64,000 nucleotides of DNA from contig CBDDCL010000015.1 of NCBI GenBank assembly GCA_965226245.1, positions 5,084,001 to 5,148,000 of the forward strand, in the 5' to 3' direction. The DNA is from CBDCYS01 sp965226245. GTDB lineage: Bacteria; Acidobacteriota; Terriglobia; Bryobacterales; UBA6623. This document shows positions 42,701 to 51,818 of this stretch, in pieces (the first letter of the stretch is position 1; the number at the start of each line of letters is the position of its first letter). Made by a program: the position numbers and the translations under genes. The notes beneath the pieces were generated by a model. The model was not told the DNA's origin. It searched no databases and saw only the letters and a program-made list of their open reading frames with translations.

Positions 42701-43492
42701 CTAACAGCTTGGCGTCGCCGCTTCGCGGGTCATGATCTTCGAAGGCCTGAGATCTTCGTAAACCATCTCGACGATGCGGCCGCCGCTGCGCTGAGCGATC
42801 TCCTGGCGCCGCGAGTCCACTGCTGGAATGCTGGCGCACCCCGGCAGCGTCATGCCCAATGCTTCGGCCAGGCTGGTCATGGTAGAGGCTGTTCCCATCA
42901 CCATGCAGTGTCCCGCGCTGCGCGACATGCAGCTTTCCATCTCGCACCAATCTTCCTCGGTGATCCTGCCGGCGCGCAGCTCATCCCAGTAGCGCCACAC
43001 GTCGGTTCCCGAGCCAATCTCTTGGTTGCGCCACATGCCCCGCAACATTGGACCGCCGGTAACCACGATGGCCGGAAGATCCGCGCTCGCCGCGCCCATC
43101 AATTGCGCCGGAGTTGTCTTGTCGCAACCGCAGAGCAGCACCACCCCGTCGATCGGATTCGCGCGAATCGACTCTTCCACATCCATGGCCATCAAGTTGC
43201 GAAACATCATCGTCGAAGGCCGCATGAACGGCTCGCCCAGCGACATGGTCGGAAATTCGAGCGGAAACCCTCCCGCGGCCCAAACACCGCGCTTCACCGC
43301 CTCGGCGACCTGGCGCAAGTGAGCGTTGCAGCTTGTGAGTTCACTCCAGGAATTGCAGATTCCTATGACCGGCTTGTTCTGGAATACGTTGGTTTCGAAT
43401 CCCTGAGCCCCCATCCAGGAACGATGAATGAAGCCCAGCTTGTCCTTTCGTCCAAACCAATCCTGGCTTCGCAGTTTGCGGTTCGTTTCCAT
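42701..43492 (-). pseudogene. Truncated IlvD/Edd family dehydratase
   Basis: 263 residues matching the N-terminal half of dihydroxy-acid or sugar-acid dehydratases: KPVIGICNSWSELTSCNAHL, AAGGFPLEFPTMSLGE, VVLLCGCDKTTPAQLMGAAS, SRSAGHCMVMGTASTM and PGCASIPAVDSRRQEIA. The cluster cysteines in CNSW, CGCDK and GHCMVM are present. Complete proteins have about 570 residues; here the frame is lost after KIMTREA, so the substrate-binding half is missing. The FETNVF and WDD-poor sequence looks closer to arabonate/xylonate dehydratases than to IlvD. Probably inactive. Confidence 0.85.
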
Positions 43493-44017
43493 GGTTCACC
43501 CCGAATTTGAAGACAAACAAGGATTATAGGGGGATTGGAGAAGCCGCCGGTTCCGTCCCGGGCATGACTCGCTAGGAGGGGAATATCCCCAAAGAGTCAG
43601 GTCCTCCCACCCGCACGGCGCCCTTGAGGACTGGCACGAGTACGTTCTACCGGTAAGTTCAGCGGAAATTTCGGGAGCGAGTCGATTCCCCGACCCTTCC
43701 CAAAAACCTCTCCGTGCCAGTCCCTTGCCCCCGGACTTAGCCCGGCGGCGCACCGCAAAGAGCGCTGGTTGTGACCTGCCGCACGCAAAGCACTCGTTCC
43801 CCGGCACGAAACAATAACGAAACAAAATGGCTTGCTATCCGAGATGCTTCCAGGTATGCGAGAATAGAACCAAAGTTGCTGTTGCGTTTTCTACTGAGGT
43901 GTCCGAGGTTGTTTCTCGGAGAGAAGTCTCCGCGTAGAGTCCTCGCTTTCAAGGTTGGTAGCAGCTCGACCGGCTCGAAGTGAAACCACAACAGTGAGTA
44001 CCTTACAGGAGAGATTT
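43493..44017. other. Intergenic region with long cold-shock leader
   Basis: AT-richer from 43790 onward. A hairpin TCCGAG-GTTGTTT-CTCGGA (about 43899-43917) and TCTCCGCGTAGAG lie in the presumed 5' leader of the cold-shock gene, whose family is commonly controlled through leader structure. No gene seen. Confidence 0.4.
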
Positions 44018-44221
44018 GTGAAAGAAAAAGGAACTGTGAAGTGGTTCAACGAAGCCAAGGGTTTCGGTTTTATTCAGCGCCAGAGCGGCGGAGACGCCTT
44101 CGTGCACTTTTCCGCTATCGCATCGGACGGCTATCGAACCTTGCAGGAAGGCGCGGAAGTCGAGTTTGACATTGAAGAAGGCCCGAAAGGGCCGAAGGCT
44201 ATCAACGTGATCCAGCTCTAG
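44018..44221 (+). CDS. Cold-shock domain protein
   Basis: 67 residues, the normal CSP length: a single OB-fold with RNP1 GFGFIQ and RNP2 DAFVHFSAI, plus GTVKWFNEAKG at the start and GPKAINVIQL at the end. It binds single-stranded RNA or DNA and acts as an RNA chaperone. The start is a GTG at 44018 with GGAGA seven bases upstream. The 200-base AT-rich leader may carry cold-responsive structure. Single gene. Confidence 0.96.
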   Translation: MKEKGTVKWFNEAKGFGFIQRQSGGDAFVHFSAIASDGYRTLQEGAEVEFDIEEGPKGPKAINVIQL

Positions 44222-44288
44222 TTGTGACAAGGGTCTAGTCACAATTCCAGAAGCTTCCCAAAGTTAGTTCGCCTTCCTCGATTCCGGC

Positions 44289-44642
44289 TTGGGATCGAGC
44301 TTAAACGCCTTGGGGCGCAGGGACGAAGCCATCAAGCATTTCCGGCAAGCCCTGCAGCGCGAGCCGGGCCACCGGTTGGCGAACTTCCACATCGGACGCT
44401 ATCTGGTCACGGGCGGCAAGATCGAAGAAGGAATCGCCCATTTCGAAAAGACACTGAGCATCGAGGACGAGCGGACCCCCGGCTTCCTCTATGGACTAGC
44501 CGACGCGCACGTTCGCGCCGGGCGCAATGATACCGCCATTGACTATGCCCAGCAAGCGCTCGCAGTGGCCGAGGCGATGGGGCAGACCGAAATGGCGGTG
44601 GCGAGCTGCGCCGACCAGCAAGCGCTCAAGGCGGCACGGTAG
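44289..44642 (+). pseudogene. C-terminal fragment of a TPR protein
   Basis: 118 residues with three TPR-like units: LNALGRRDEAIKHFRQALQR, NFHIGRYLVTGGKIEEGIAH and GLADAHVRAGRNDTAIDYAQ. There is no good start codon (only TTG), no ribosome site and no upstream part. It is the tail of a larger tetratricopeptide protein. Confidence 0.65.
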
Positions 44643-44694
44643 CGGCGGCGAAGCGAATTCGTGCCATCCGAGCGGAGAATCCGAGACGACAATT

Positions 44695-44720
44695 CAGAGC
44701 CCCGACCGCGAGGGAGGGGT
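44695..44720 (+). repeat. GNRA hairpin repeat unit (loop GCGA)
   Basis: CAGAGCCCCGACC-GCGA-GGGAGGGGT. Compared with 16312 and 27730 the loop changes from GTGA to GCGA, both GNRA. Confidence 0.65.
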
Positions 44721-44881
44721 CCTCCGCTGACCGTGCGGCACGTTGCTCGGACGATCAGGAGCCGGCGCTCCGCCCCACAAACGCGAAGAGCCAGCTCACG
44801 AACCGGTCCAGACCGCAAACACCCGGCGGCAAGCCGCGGCCGATCTCTGGGGCAACAAAAGTCGGGGACATTTCTGTCCTC

Positions 44882-45412
44882 CTAACGGTCCTGACGGACC
44901 TCGCCCAGGATTCGTTGCATGATGACGACGTCGTGCCACTGCCCGTTAAGGAATCCGATCTTGCGCTGTCTGCCGACGATCTCAAAGTGAAAACGCCGGT
45001 GGAACTCGATACTCAGCTCATTGACCGCGAGAATCTTTGCGACCAGGTGCCGATAACCGAAGGCGTTCGCCCTTTCCACGACAGCTTGCAGCAAGACCGA
45101 TCCGTACCCCCTGCCCTGTTGGTCCGCGCCGACGTAAACGGATGTCTCGCACGCATGGCGGTACCCCGGCCGGCCACTGTAACGCTTGGCGACTGACCAA
45201 CCGACGACACCCGCCGAACCTTCGCCCACTAAGAGTACTTCACGTTCCGTGAATGTTCCGAGCTGACGGATAAAATACCGCGAGTCGACCAGCTCGGTAT
45301 CCAGGGTACTGACGCCCGATCGAATGGCGTCATTGTAGACCTGAGCCAGGCGCGCGCAGTCACGCTGCTCCGCCCTCCGCACGATGATCTTTGAGCGCCC
45401 TCGGGAAGCCAT
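44882..45412 (-). CDS. GNAT-family N-acetyltransferase (phosphinothricin acetyltransferase-like)
   Basis: 176 residues. The GNAT core shows IIVRRAEQRDCARLAQVYND, SGVSTLDTELVDSRYF, VVGWSVAKRYSGRPGYRHA, ETSVYVGADQQGRGYGSVLL (the acetyl-CoA-binding Q-x-x-G-x-G/A loop) and NELSIEFHRRFHFEIVG. The VSTLDTE and YRHACETSVYV blocks match the PAT/Bar subgroup, which acetylates phosphinothricin, methionine sulfoximine or similar amino acids. The real substrate is unproven. Single gene, cytoplasmic. Confidence 0.9.
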   Translation of the reverse strand: MASRGRSKIIVRRAEQRDCARLAQVYNDAIRSGVSTLDTELVDSRYFIRQLGTFTEREVLLVGEGSAGVVGWSVAKRYSGRPGYRHACETSVYVGADQQGRGYGSVLLQAVVERANAFGYRHLVAKILAVNELSIEFHRRFHFEIVGRQRKIGFLNGQWHDVVIMQRILGEVRQDR

Positions 45413-45585
45413 ATCTGAGAAGTATAAGCCTTCGAAGCGGTTGTTTTGGAGTGGAAAACAGTTGTCGTCGACCGTCGCTATCGCGACAACGTACGACGGT
45501 CCGGATTCATTCCAAACAGTGCAAACATTATGTTACGAAAAAGATTGCCGCTGAGTGGCGGCAAGAAATGCGAGCTAGCGATGGG

Positions 45586-45867
45586 CTAGCGGCCGCCCGT
45601 GCTTAAGTGATCCCAAAGCGCCAGACAGCTCTCAACCACGCGCTCCAGGTCGCCTTCAAGCAAGTACCTGTCTTCGACCAGCTTGCGCGCCGCGGCGCTC
45701 GCCAGCCGCGCATAATCATCGCGGCCTTTGTAGCGCTCTTCAATGGATGGCCTGGGACCCTTTCGTTTCAAGCGCTCGGCCTTGGTTCTGGCGAAGTATA
45801 TGGTGGAACCCTCCAACCCGGCGGCCTCATCAGAGTCCATGACACCTTCGGATTGAGAAGATTCCAT
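45586..45867 (-). CDS. Hypothetical protein, possibly a C-terminal fragment
   Basis: 93 residues; the last 50 (PSIEERYKGRDDYARLASAA, KLVEDRYLLEGDLERVVESC) form charged amphipathic helices resembling the C-terminal tail of large acidobacterial alpha/beta-hydrolase-domain proteins. The N-terminal 40 residues look like read-through. It precedes nothing on its strand within 150 bases. It may be the end of a deleted gene rather than a functional small protein. Confidence 0.4.
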   Translation of the reverse strand: MESSQSEGVMDSDEAAGLEGSTIYFARTKAERLKRKGPRPSIEERYKGRDDYARLASAAARKLVEDRYLLEGDLERVVESCLALWDHLSTGGR

Positions 45868-45933
45868 CCCGTATACGCCGCCAGGAGCGGTCTATTCCCT
45901 GCCGGTCTGAGCGGGTCAACGGAAGCCAACGAA

Positions 45934-47448
45934 TCAGAAGATCCGGTCAAGATGCTCTTGGGGCGGGCGATGCCGGGCGGTGAGCTTGCTGATCACGAGA
46001 TACGCCACGAGCGATAGACAAAAAGCCGGGATAATCTCGTGCACATCCCGCATACCCGGCGTCCGAAAGCGCACGCCAAAGCGCCATCCGATCGTCACCG
46101 CCATGCCGATCAGCATCGAATAAAAGGCTCCGTGGCCCGTGCCCCAGCGCAAATAGAGCCCGCCAAAAACCGCCGGGAAGAAACCCGCCGCAAACACCGC
46201 TCCCGAAAAGCTGGTCAACTCCACAATCCCGGCCGGCGGAAATATGGCCACGAGGAAAACGATCGCCGAATAGACAACAATAGCCGCCTTCGTCCGGATC
46301 ACAATCTTTGCCGCCGCCATCGGTTTCCAGACATTCCAAATGTCGCCCACCGCCGCCGTGCCCACGATTAACATCACGGAAGCCAGCGACGACATGCCTG
46401 CCGCGAACAACCCCGTGACGCAAATCGCGCTGACCGCCGTATTGTCAAACTTAGCCAGCATGAAACCGACCACCTCGTCGGTGTGCTGAATCAGGTAGGC
46501 CGCCTCTTGCTCCGTCGCCATCCCGTGGACCAGCGCGCCAAGCCCCATCACGCAAAGCAGTGAAACTCCCAGAAAGATCGGCGTCCAGATCATGGCGAAG
46601 CGCATGCCAGCGGCATTATCCACGGAGTAGAAGCGTACCAGGCAGCGCGGCTCGGCGATCTGCTTCATTCCCACCGACAAGCCAATTCCCAAGATGTAGG
46701 TAAACGACACCAGGGAGCAGAAGGTCACCAGCCCGTCGCCCATCGGCACGCCTTCCGCCGTCACGTGGGAAACGTCGGAGATGCGCGTCATCAATTCAGC
46801 GATTCCGCCCGCATGGACGAACGGAATCGCCAACATGACCAGCGCTACGGCGAACATCATCATGCCCTGCACGGCGTCCGTCCACAGCACGCTGTACATG
46901 CCGCCCATCACCGTGTAGGCGCAAGTAAAGGCGATGATCGCCAGCGCGCCCCAGGCGTAAGGCGTTCCCAAAACCGACTCCAGCAAGTGGGCGCAACCCT
47001 TCGCGATGCCCGCCATGTACCAAACCGTCGCGAACAGAATCGTGACCGCCGAAAGAATCCGCGTTGCTTTCGAGAGCGGACTCTTGTAGCGAAAATCAAA
47101 ATAGTCCGGAATGGTGACCGATTTCAGTCCGGCCGTCTGATTGCGCAGTCGCGGCCCCAGCAACAGCCACGAGATCATACAGAACACCGTCCAGAAGACG
47201 CCCACCCAAGCCCAGCTCAGCCCCGCCGCAAAGGACTGTCCCGCCTGACCGATGTAGGTATTCGTGCTGGCGAATGTCGAGAAGAACGCCAGTGAAATCA
47301 CCCAACCGGGGATCTGGCGTTTGGCGACGTAATACTCGGAAACGCCCCGCGAAGCGCGCCGCTGAAAATGCCAGCCGATCGCCAGGCAACCCGCCAGGTA
47401 GACAACGATGGTCAGCGCAATCGGCCAGTGCTCCCAGAGAGGGCCCAC
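45934..47448 (-). CDS. Sodium:solute symporter family protein
   Basis: 504 residues with about 13 membrane helices, the SSS (LeuT-fold) layout. Typical stretches are VSEYYVAKRQIPGWVISLAF, ATVWYMAGIAKG and AYTVMGGMYSVLWTDAVQGM (the conserved GG-YSV-WTD-VQ block), and GLFAAGMSSLASVMLIV near TM8. It imports an organic solute (sugar, amino acid, carboxylate or similar) with Na+. It starts at the GTG at 47448, directly after the stop of a 37-residue membrane protein on the same strand, so the two are probably co-translated. Confidence 0.93.
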   Translation of the reverse strand: MGPLWEHWPIALTIVVYLAGCLAIGWHFQRRASRGVSEYYVAKRQIPGWVISLAFFSTFASTNTYIGQAGQSFAAGLSWAWVGVFWTVFCMISWLLLGPRLRNQTAGLKSVTIPDYFDFRYKSPLSKATRILSAVTILFATVWYMAGIAKGCAHLLESVLGTPYAWGALAIIAFTCAYTVMGGMYSVLWTDAVQGMMMFAVALVMLAIPFVHAGGIAELMTRISDVSHVTAEGVPMGDGLVTFCSLVSFTYILGIGLSVGMKQIAEPRCLVRFYSVDNAAGMRFAMIWTPIFLGVSLLCVMGLGALVHGMATEQEAAYLIQHTDEVVGFMLAKFDNTAVSAICVTGLFAAGMSSLASVMLIVGTAAVGDIWNVWKPMAAAKIVIRTKAAIVVYSAIVFLVAIFPPAGIVELTSFSGAVFAAGFFPAVFGGLYLRWGTGHGAFYSMLIGMAVTIGWRFGVRFRTPGMRDVHEIIPAFCLSLVAYLVISKLTARHRPPQEHLDRIF

Positions 47449-47449
47449 G

Positions 47450-47563
47450 CTATCCTTCCTCGTCTTCTTCGCGGACGGTGATCTTCATGCGCCGAACAAC
47501 CCAGGCGTTGAGAAGCACCAGAACAACGATCGCGACGTAGGCGGTTGCGGTTAGAAAATCCAT
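47450..47563 (-). CDS. 37-residue single-span membrane protein preceding the symporter
   Basis: MDFLTATAYVAIVVLVLLNA, then WVVRRMKITVREEDEEG: one hydrophobic helix, a positive stop (RRMK) and an acidic tail. Its TAG ends one base before the symporter GTG. The tight spacing and sensible topology support a real gene; small accessory subunits of this shape accompany some SSS transporters. There is no strong ribosome site (GAGGG 12 bases upstream). Confidence 0.6.
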   Translation of the reverse strand: MDFLTATAYVAIVVLVLLNAWVVRRMKITVREEDEEG

Positions 47564-47587
47564 GTGGCGGTGAGCCCTCTCATTTGG

Positions 47588-47980
47588 ATTGCAGGAGAAT
47601 GGGTTGTGGAGAGGGTCGCTTGACCGCTCCGCCGTGCATCGCCAACCCGCGCCGCCTCTGAACTCGCCATTGCCGTCCGCCTGGCCGCGAAAGTCGCCTT
47701 AAAGTCCTCCGGCGTGCGATAGCCCAGCGCCGAGTGCAGCCGCTTGCCATTATAAATGAACGCCAGAAAATGTCTGCTGTCGGCCTGCGCGCCCTCGATC
47801 GTTTCATATTTGTTGCAGTCCACCTTTTCGGCCTTGAGCGTCTTGATGAAACCCTCGGCGAAGGCGCCGCGAGTAAGCATCCAGAATCACGGCCAGGTAG
47901 ACGAACTCCCACCCCAGCCGGATATAGGTGATATCCGCCACCCAGACAGCCGGGTCGCTAGAACCATTATCTGCTTGCGG
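47588..47980 (-). pseudogene. IS3-family transposase OrfB remnant with internal deletion
   Basis: The minus strand reads VWVADITYIRLGWEFVYLAV, then ILDAYSRR (first Asp of the integrase core), and then in another frame FAEGFIKTLKAEKVDCNKYE and NGKRLHSALGYRTPEDF (the IS3 end). The second catalytic Asp and about 80 residues are deleted between. Confidence 0.85.
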
Positions 47981-48011
47981 CTACCCTGAAAGCCGCGCCG
48001 TTTTACAACGG

Positions 48012-48292
48012 TGTTGTAACCCAATGAAAATGTCCCCTTGCGCGCACAATAGAAATGTCCCCTCTAGATCAGATTCGTGGCTGGCCCCTTCGCCTAGCAG
48101 GCTGATGATGGCGTCGGCGAGGGACCCGTCAAGGGTCCGCAAAGCCAAGCCCTACGGGCTCGCCCTTGACTGTTCCCTCGCCGACGCGAAAAGAGCACTC
48201 GGTTCAACAAGGCGAATGGGCTTAAGAGCTTAGCGCGCAAGGGGACATTTCTACTGTGCTGGCGAGGGGGACATTTCTATTGTGCTACAACA
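48012..48292. mobile_element. 281-bp MITE with TGTTGTA/TACAACA ends and 16-bp flanking repeats
   Basis: The ends TGTTGTAACCCAATG and (reversed) TGTTGTAGCACAATA each run into AAATGTCCCC; a second inner copy of CACAATAGAAATGTCCCC follows. The exact 16-base sequence CGCCGTTTTACAACGG flanks both sides (47996-48011 and 48293-48308). No transposase. The centre holds an imperfect palindrome around GAGGGACCCGTCAAGGGTCC. Confidence 0.7.
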
Positions 48293-48401
48293 CGCCGTTT
48301 TACAACGGTTGTCGGGGCGGAGATCATTTGCTATGCTCGGTGAGCCTGTCACTGGTCCGCCAAGGACCTGCGGTGATCAGTCCACCATGAGGAGATTCCT
48401 G

Positions 48402-49334
48402 ATGAAGAGCTTTCCTGGAACCAGAAAGAACGCAATGGCAGTTGGCGGGTGCTGGCTGCTAGCTCTATCGCTCGGCGCCGCTGCTCTGCAAGCGGATTCG
48501 CACTCCGCCGCGGAGTGGTCGGCGCAGGCCACGATTGACTACCGGATTGTCCCGAATATCGTCTACAAGGTGGCGAACGGGCACGAGAACAAGCTGGACG
48601 TCTACGTCCCGCGCAACCGCAAGGAGCCCAACGCTACCGTGATCTATATTCACGGAGGCGGCTGGGTCGGAGGCAGCAAAGAGGCGTCATCGTTGCAGTT
48701 CCTTCCCTATTTGCAAAAGGGAATGTCGGTCGTCAACGTCGAGTACCGGCTGGGCCGCATCTCGCGCGGACCGGCAGCGGTCGAGGACTGCCGCTGCGCG
48801 CTGCGATGGGTGATTCGGAACGCCGAAAAGCATGGTTTCGACACATCGAAGCTGATCCTCACGGGCCGCTCCGCCGGCGGACATCTTTCGCTGATCACGG
48901 GGATTCTTGATGCCTCGGCCGGCCTCGACCGGGACTGTCCAGGAGACGAAACTCTTCAGGTGGCGGCCATCGTAAATTGGTTCGGAATCACCGACGTCGG
49001 CGACCTCCTGGACGGCGTCAACGAGAAGACCTACGCGGTGCGGTGGCTGGGCAGCTTGGAAGATCGTTTTGAGATCGCGAAGCGGGTCTCGCCGCTGACC
49101 TACATTCGCCGCGGGCTGCCGCCGGTCTTAACCATTCACGGAGACGCCGACAAGATTGTCCCCTATCAGCATGCCGTGCGGTTGCACAAGGCTCTGAAGG
49201 AGAAGGGTGTCGAGAACGAGCTGCTGACGATCCCCGGCGGGGGCCACGGCGGATTCAGCAAAGATGAGACCCAGAAGATCTTTGGGACGATCGACGCCTT
49301 TCTTCGCAAGCACGGGGTATTGCCCGCGGCATAA
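48402..49334 (+). CDS. Secreted alpha/beta hydrolase (esterase/lipase-like)
   Basis: 310 residues with a signal peptide (AVGGCWLLALSLGAAALQAD). The hydrolase core has the oxyanion motif IYIHGGGWVGG, the nucleophile elbow GRSAGGH (Ser), the acid in HGDADKIVPY (Asp) and the histidine in GGGHGGF. It belongs to the hormone-sensitive-lipase/BD-FAE-like group that cleaves short acyl esters or feruloyl and acetyl decorations of polysaccharides. The ATG at 48402 has AGGAG eight bases upstream; another in-frame ATG lies at 48387. It follows the MITE closely, so its promoter may have been altered. Confidence 0.9.
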   Translation: MKSFPGTRKNAMAVGGCWLLALSLGAAALQADSHSAAEWSAQATIDYRIVPNIVYKVANGHENKLDVYVPRNRKEPNATVIYIHGGGWVGGSKEASSLQFLPYLQKGMSVVNVEYRLGRISRGPAAVEDCRCALRWVIRNAEKHGFDTSKLILTGRSAGGHLSLITGILDASAGLDRDCPGDETLQVAAIVNWFGITDVGDLLDGVNEKTYAVRWLGSLEDRFEIAKRVSPLTYIRRGLPPVLTIHGDADKIVPYQHAVRLHKALKEKGVENELLTIPGGGHGGFSKDETQKIFGTIDAFLRKHGVLPAA

Positions 49335-49394
49335 CGGATCTTGCCTGTAGAAGCTCAGTGATGAGCCGCCGGGTGGGCGTGGCGAGAAGGCGGG

Positions 49395-51818
49395 TTAGAT
49401 CGTCACAGGCTCCGAGTGGTCTGTCGTGACGCGAGCCGGGGAATCCAGCGATTCTCTGTGCGCCCCCTTGTCCTTGTACATGCGCCGGTCGGCTTCCGCC
49501 AGCAGTTGCTCGGCGTTGTCCGCGTCTTCGGGATAAAATGCCTCCCCGACGCTCATGGATAGAAAGTCCTTTCCCCAGGAACCCTTGACAGTTGCCTGCA
49601 GTTCGACGACACGCTCTTCAACCGCGATGTGATCCACACCCGGAAGGACTACCACGAACTCGTCACCGCCCATGCGAGCCACATAGTCGTACTCACGGCA
49701 AGACGCACGGAGCAGGGTGGCCACCTTACGGAGAATCTCGTCCCCTTCCAGATGGCCAAACTGGTCATTTACTTGTTTGAAACCATCGAGGTCACAAACC
49801 AATATCCCGAGCGGCGAACCTGCACGCTTGGCGCGCGCCAGCTCAGAGTCGAGATGCAGGAAGAGAGAACGCGCGTTCGGTAAGCCGGTCAAGTAGTCGG
49901 TTGTCGCCTTGCTCTCAGCCTGGTGATACCGCAAGGCGTTTTCCAGCGAAAGAGCAACCTTATAGGAGACTGCTTTGAGAATTCGGAGATCCTCGCGAGT
50001 AAAGGCATCCTTCTCACGACGGTAGAGCATGAGCACGCCGACAAAGCCTTTCAGGCCCTCGAGAGGCACCGCCAAAGCCGACCGCAGGGTCGTGTGCTGA
50101 TCGGGATCACTGACGTAACCGGGCTCGACGAGGGGATTGCCGTTGATGATTGGCTCGCCGTTGGCGCCGGTCCAGCCGGCGAGGCCTTCGCCCAAGGGCA
50201 CGCTCAGCGTCGAGAAGAGCCGGGCGTTCTCTCCGCTAACGTAGGTGGCCTCCATCTTTTCCTCTTCACAGGTGTAGAAGACCACTGAGTCGTAAGGGAC
50301 AAGTCTCTGTAGCCGCAGCGTTGCCACGGAAAGGGTCTCGTCGAGACTTAGAGAGCTGCCCAGATCACGAGACATCTCAAAAATCATCTGAGCTTCTTGC
50401 CGGGCGGAGGCGATGGAGGCGATGGAGGCGAGGAAATCGAAAGATCCGTTCGCCGAGGCGGCGCCATCGGCCGGCTCGAATCCAGCCGCGGGGGACTCGC
50501 CACGTTCGATCTTGAGGTTCGTCGGCAGCCGGGACTTGCCGGGCTGCGCCTGCGCCATTCTCTCGAGTTCCGTGTAGCGGCGCTTCAAGATCTCAACGAC
50601 CTTCGGGTCGTAGCTTCTGCCCGCTTCCGAGGCCACCACTTCAATCGCCTCGTCAAGCGGCAGGGCTCGGCGGTACGGCCGGTCGGTGGCCACAGCATCC
50701 AGGCAGTCAACCGCGGACAAGATTCGCGCCCCGATGGGTATCTCCTCTCCCCGCAAACAGTCGGGGTAACCGGCGCCGTTCCATTTCTCGTGATGGGAGC
50801 GCACGATAGGGGCCACGGGATACGGGAACTGCACTTTCTGAAGAATCTCCGCTCCAACGATGGGATGGATCTTCATCTTGTCAAACTCTTCGGGCGTGAG
50901 TTTGCCGGGCTTGGAGACGATGTGCTCCGGGATGGCTAGTTTTCCGATGTCGTGCAATAGAGCGGCCGCCTGCAAAGCCTTCAAGGCCGGGCCGCCCAGT
51001 CCCAGCTCTTTGCCGATTTCCACGGCGTAAATCTGGACGCGCCGGAGGTGGTCGTGCGTGGTGTTGTCTTGCGCCTCGATGGCGAGGGCCAGTGCTTCGA
51101 TCGTTCGCAGATGGAGCGCCGCCATTTCATCGCCGTAATGCTTCTCCGCCTGCAGTCGTGCCGGGTCGAGGCGGTAGGAGCGCTGCGCGAAATGGAGCAG
51201 CGGCAACAACAAGAACGCGGATTGCCAGCCCGCAACGTGCGCCAGCAAGGCCAGCAGCCCGGCTCCGGCCGATCCCGCCATATAGTATCGAAACGTCCAG
51301 AAGTGCCGGTCCTTCCAGACATTCAGCGGGGACTTCCTCTCGGCAAGGCCTGTCCACGTGGCGGCGGGCAGAGTGCTGGCCGCGAACAGCGTGATACCCG
51401 CAAGAATCACGGCACTGGCCGAGACGATTGTCGGTGAGTACAACGCCACCAGGTGATAGACCAGCCCGGAAGCTCCGACGCTGATGGAAAGTACTCCGGC
51501 TTCAAAGCCCAACTTCCGGCGATTCCGGTTGCCCGCCGGCTTCGCGAAGAACTTCACAATCAAGCCCACGCAAGCAACGGCAAGCGTCTGCGGAAAGCCG
51601 GCGCTTACCAAGCCGAGCGGAACAAAGAGGAAGCTGAACGGGATGGTGAACACCGTTCCGGGCCGGCGGACGGTAAGCCCCGATGCTAGCACCGTCAGCA
51701 AGGCATAGCTGAGGAAAACCGCATGGCTCCGCCATTCCCACCCGGCTACCGCACAGACAACGGGCACAAGGCCGGCAGCCGCTACCGTAGTCTCGAAGGA
51801 CTCAGTGGGTTTAGACAT
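49395..51818 (-). CDS. Membrane HD-GYP / GAF / GGDEF dual cyclic-di-GMP protein
   Basis: 807 residues. About six to eight membrane helices (1-215) are followed by an HD-GYP phosphodiesterase (about 235-410) with LLHDIGKLAIPEHI and HHEKWNGAGYP, a GAF domain (about 470-620), and a diguanylate cyclase (about 645-790) with intact GGDEF and the inhibitory I-site RxxD as REYD five residues before it. Both opposing activities therefore appear catalytically complete; the membrane and GAF parts presumably choose between them. Single gene. The 535-base region upstream was examined for a cyclic-di-GMP riboswitch and none was convincing. Confidence 0.93.
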   Translation of the reverse strand: MSKPTESFETTVAAAGLVPVVCAVAGWEWRSHAVFLSYALLTVLASGLTVRRPGTVFTIPFSFLFVPLGLVSAGFPQTLAVACVGLIVKFFAKPAGNRNRRKLGFEAGVLSISVGASGLVYHLVALYSPTIVSASAVILAGITLFAASTLPAATWTGLAERKSPLNVWKDRHFWTFRYYMAGSAGAGLLALLAHVAGWQSAFLLLPLLHFAQRSYRLDPARLQAEKHYGDEMAALHLRTIEALALAIEAQDNTTHDHLRRVQIYAVEIGKELGLGGPALKALQAAALLHDIGKLAIPEHIVSKPGKLTPEEFDKMKIHPIVGAEILQKVQFPYPVAPIVRSHHEKWNGAGYPDCLRGEEIPIGARILSAVDCLDAVATDRPYRRALPLDEAIEVVASEAGRSYDPKVVEILKRRYTELERMAQAQPGKSRLPTNLKIERGESPAAGFEPADGAASANGSFDFLASIASIASARQEAQMIFEMSRDLGSSLSLDETLSVATLRLQRLVPYDSVVFYTCEEEKMEATYVSGENARLFSTLSVPLGEGLAGWTGANGEPIINGNPLVEPGYVSDPDQHTTLRSALAVPLEGLKGFVGVLMLYRREKDAFTREDLRILKAVSYKVALSLENALRYHQAESKATTDYLTGLPNARSLFLHLDSELARAKRAGSPLGILVCDLDGFKQVNDQFGHLEGDEILRKVATLLRASCREYDYVARMGGDEFVVVLPGVDHIAVEERVVELQATVKGSWGKDFLSMSVGEAFYPEDADNAEQLLAEADRRMYKDKGAHRESLDSPARVTTDHSEPVTI

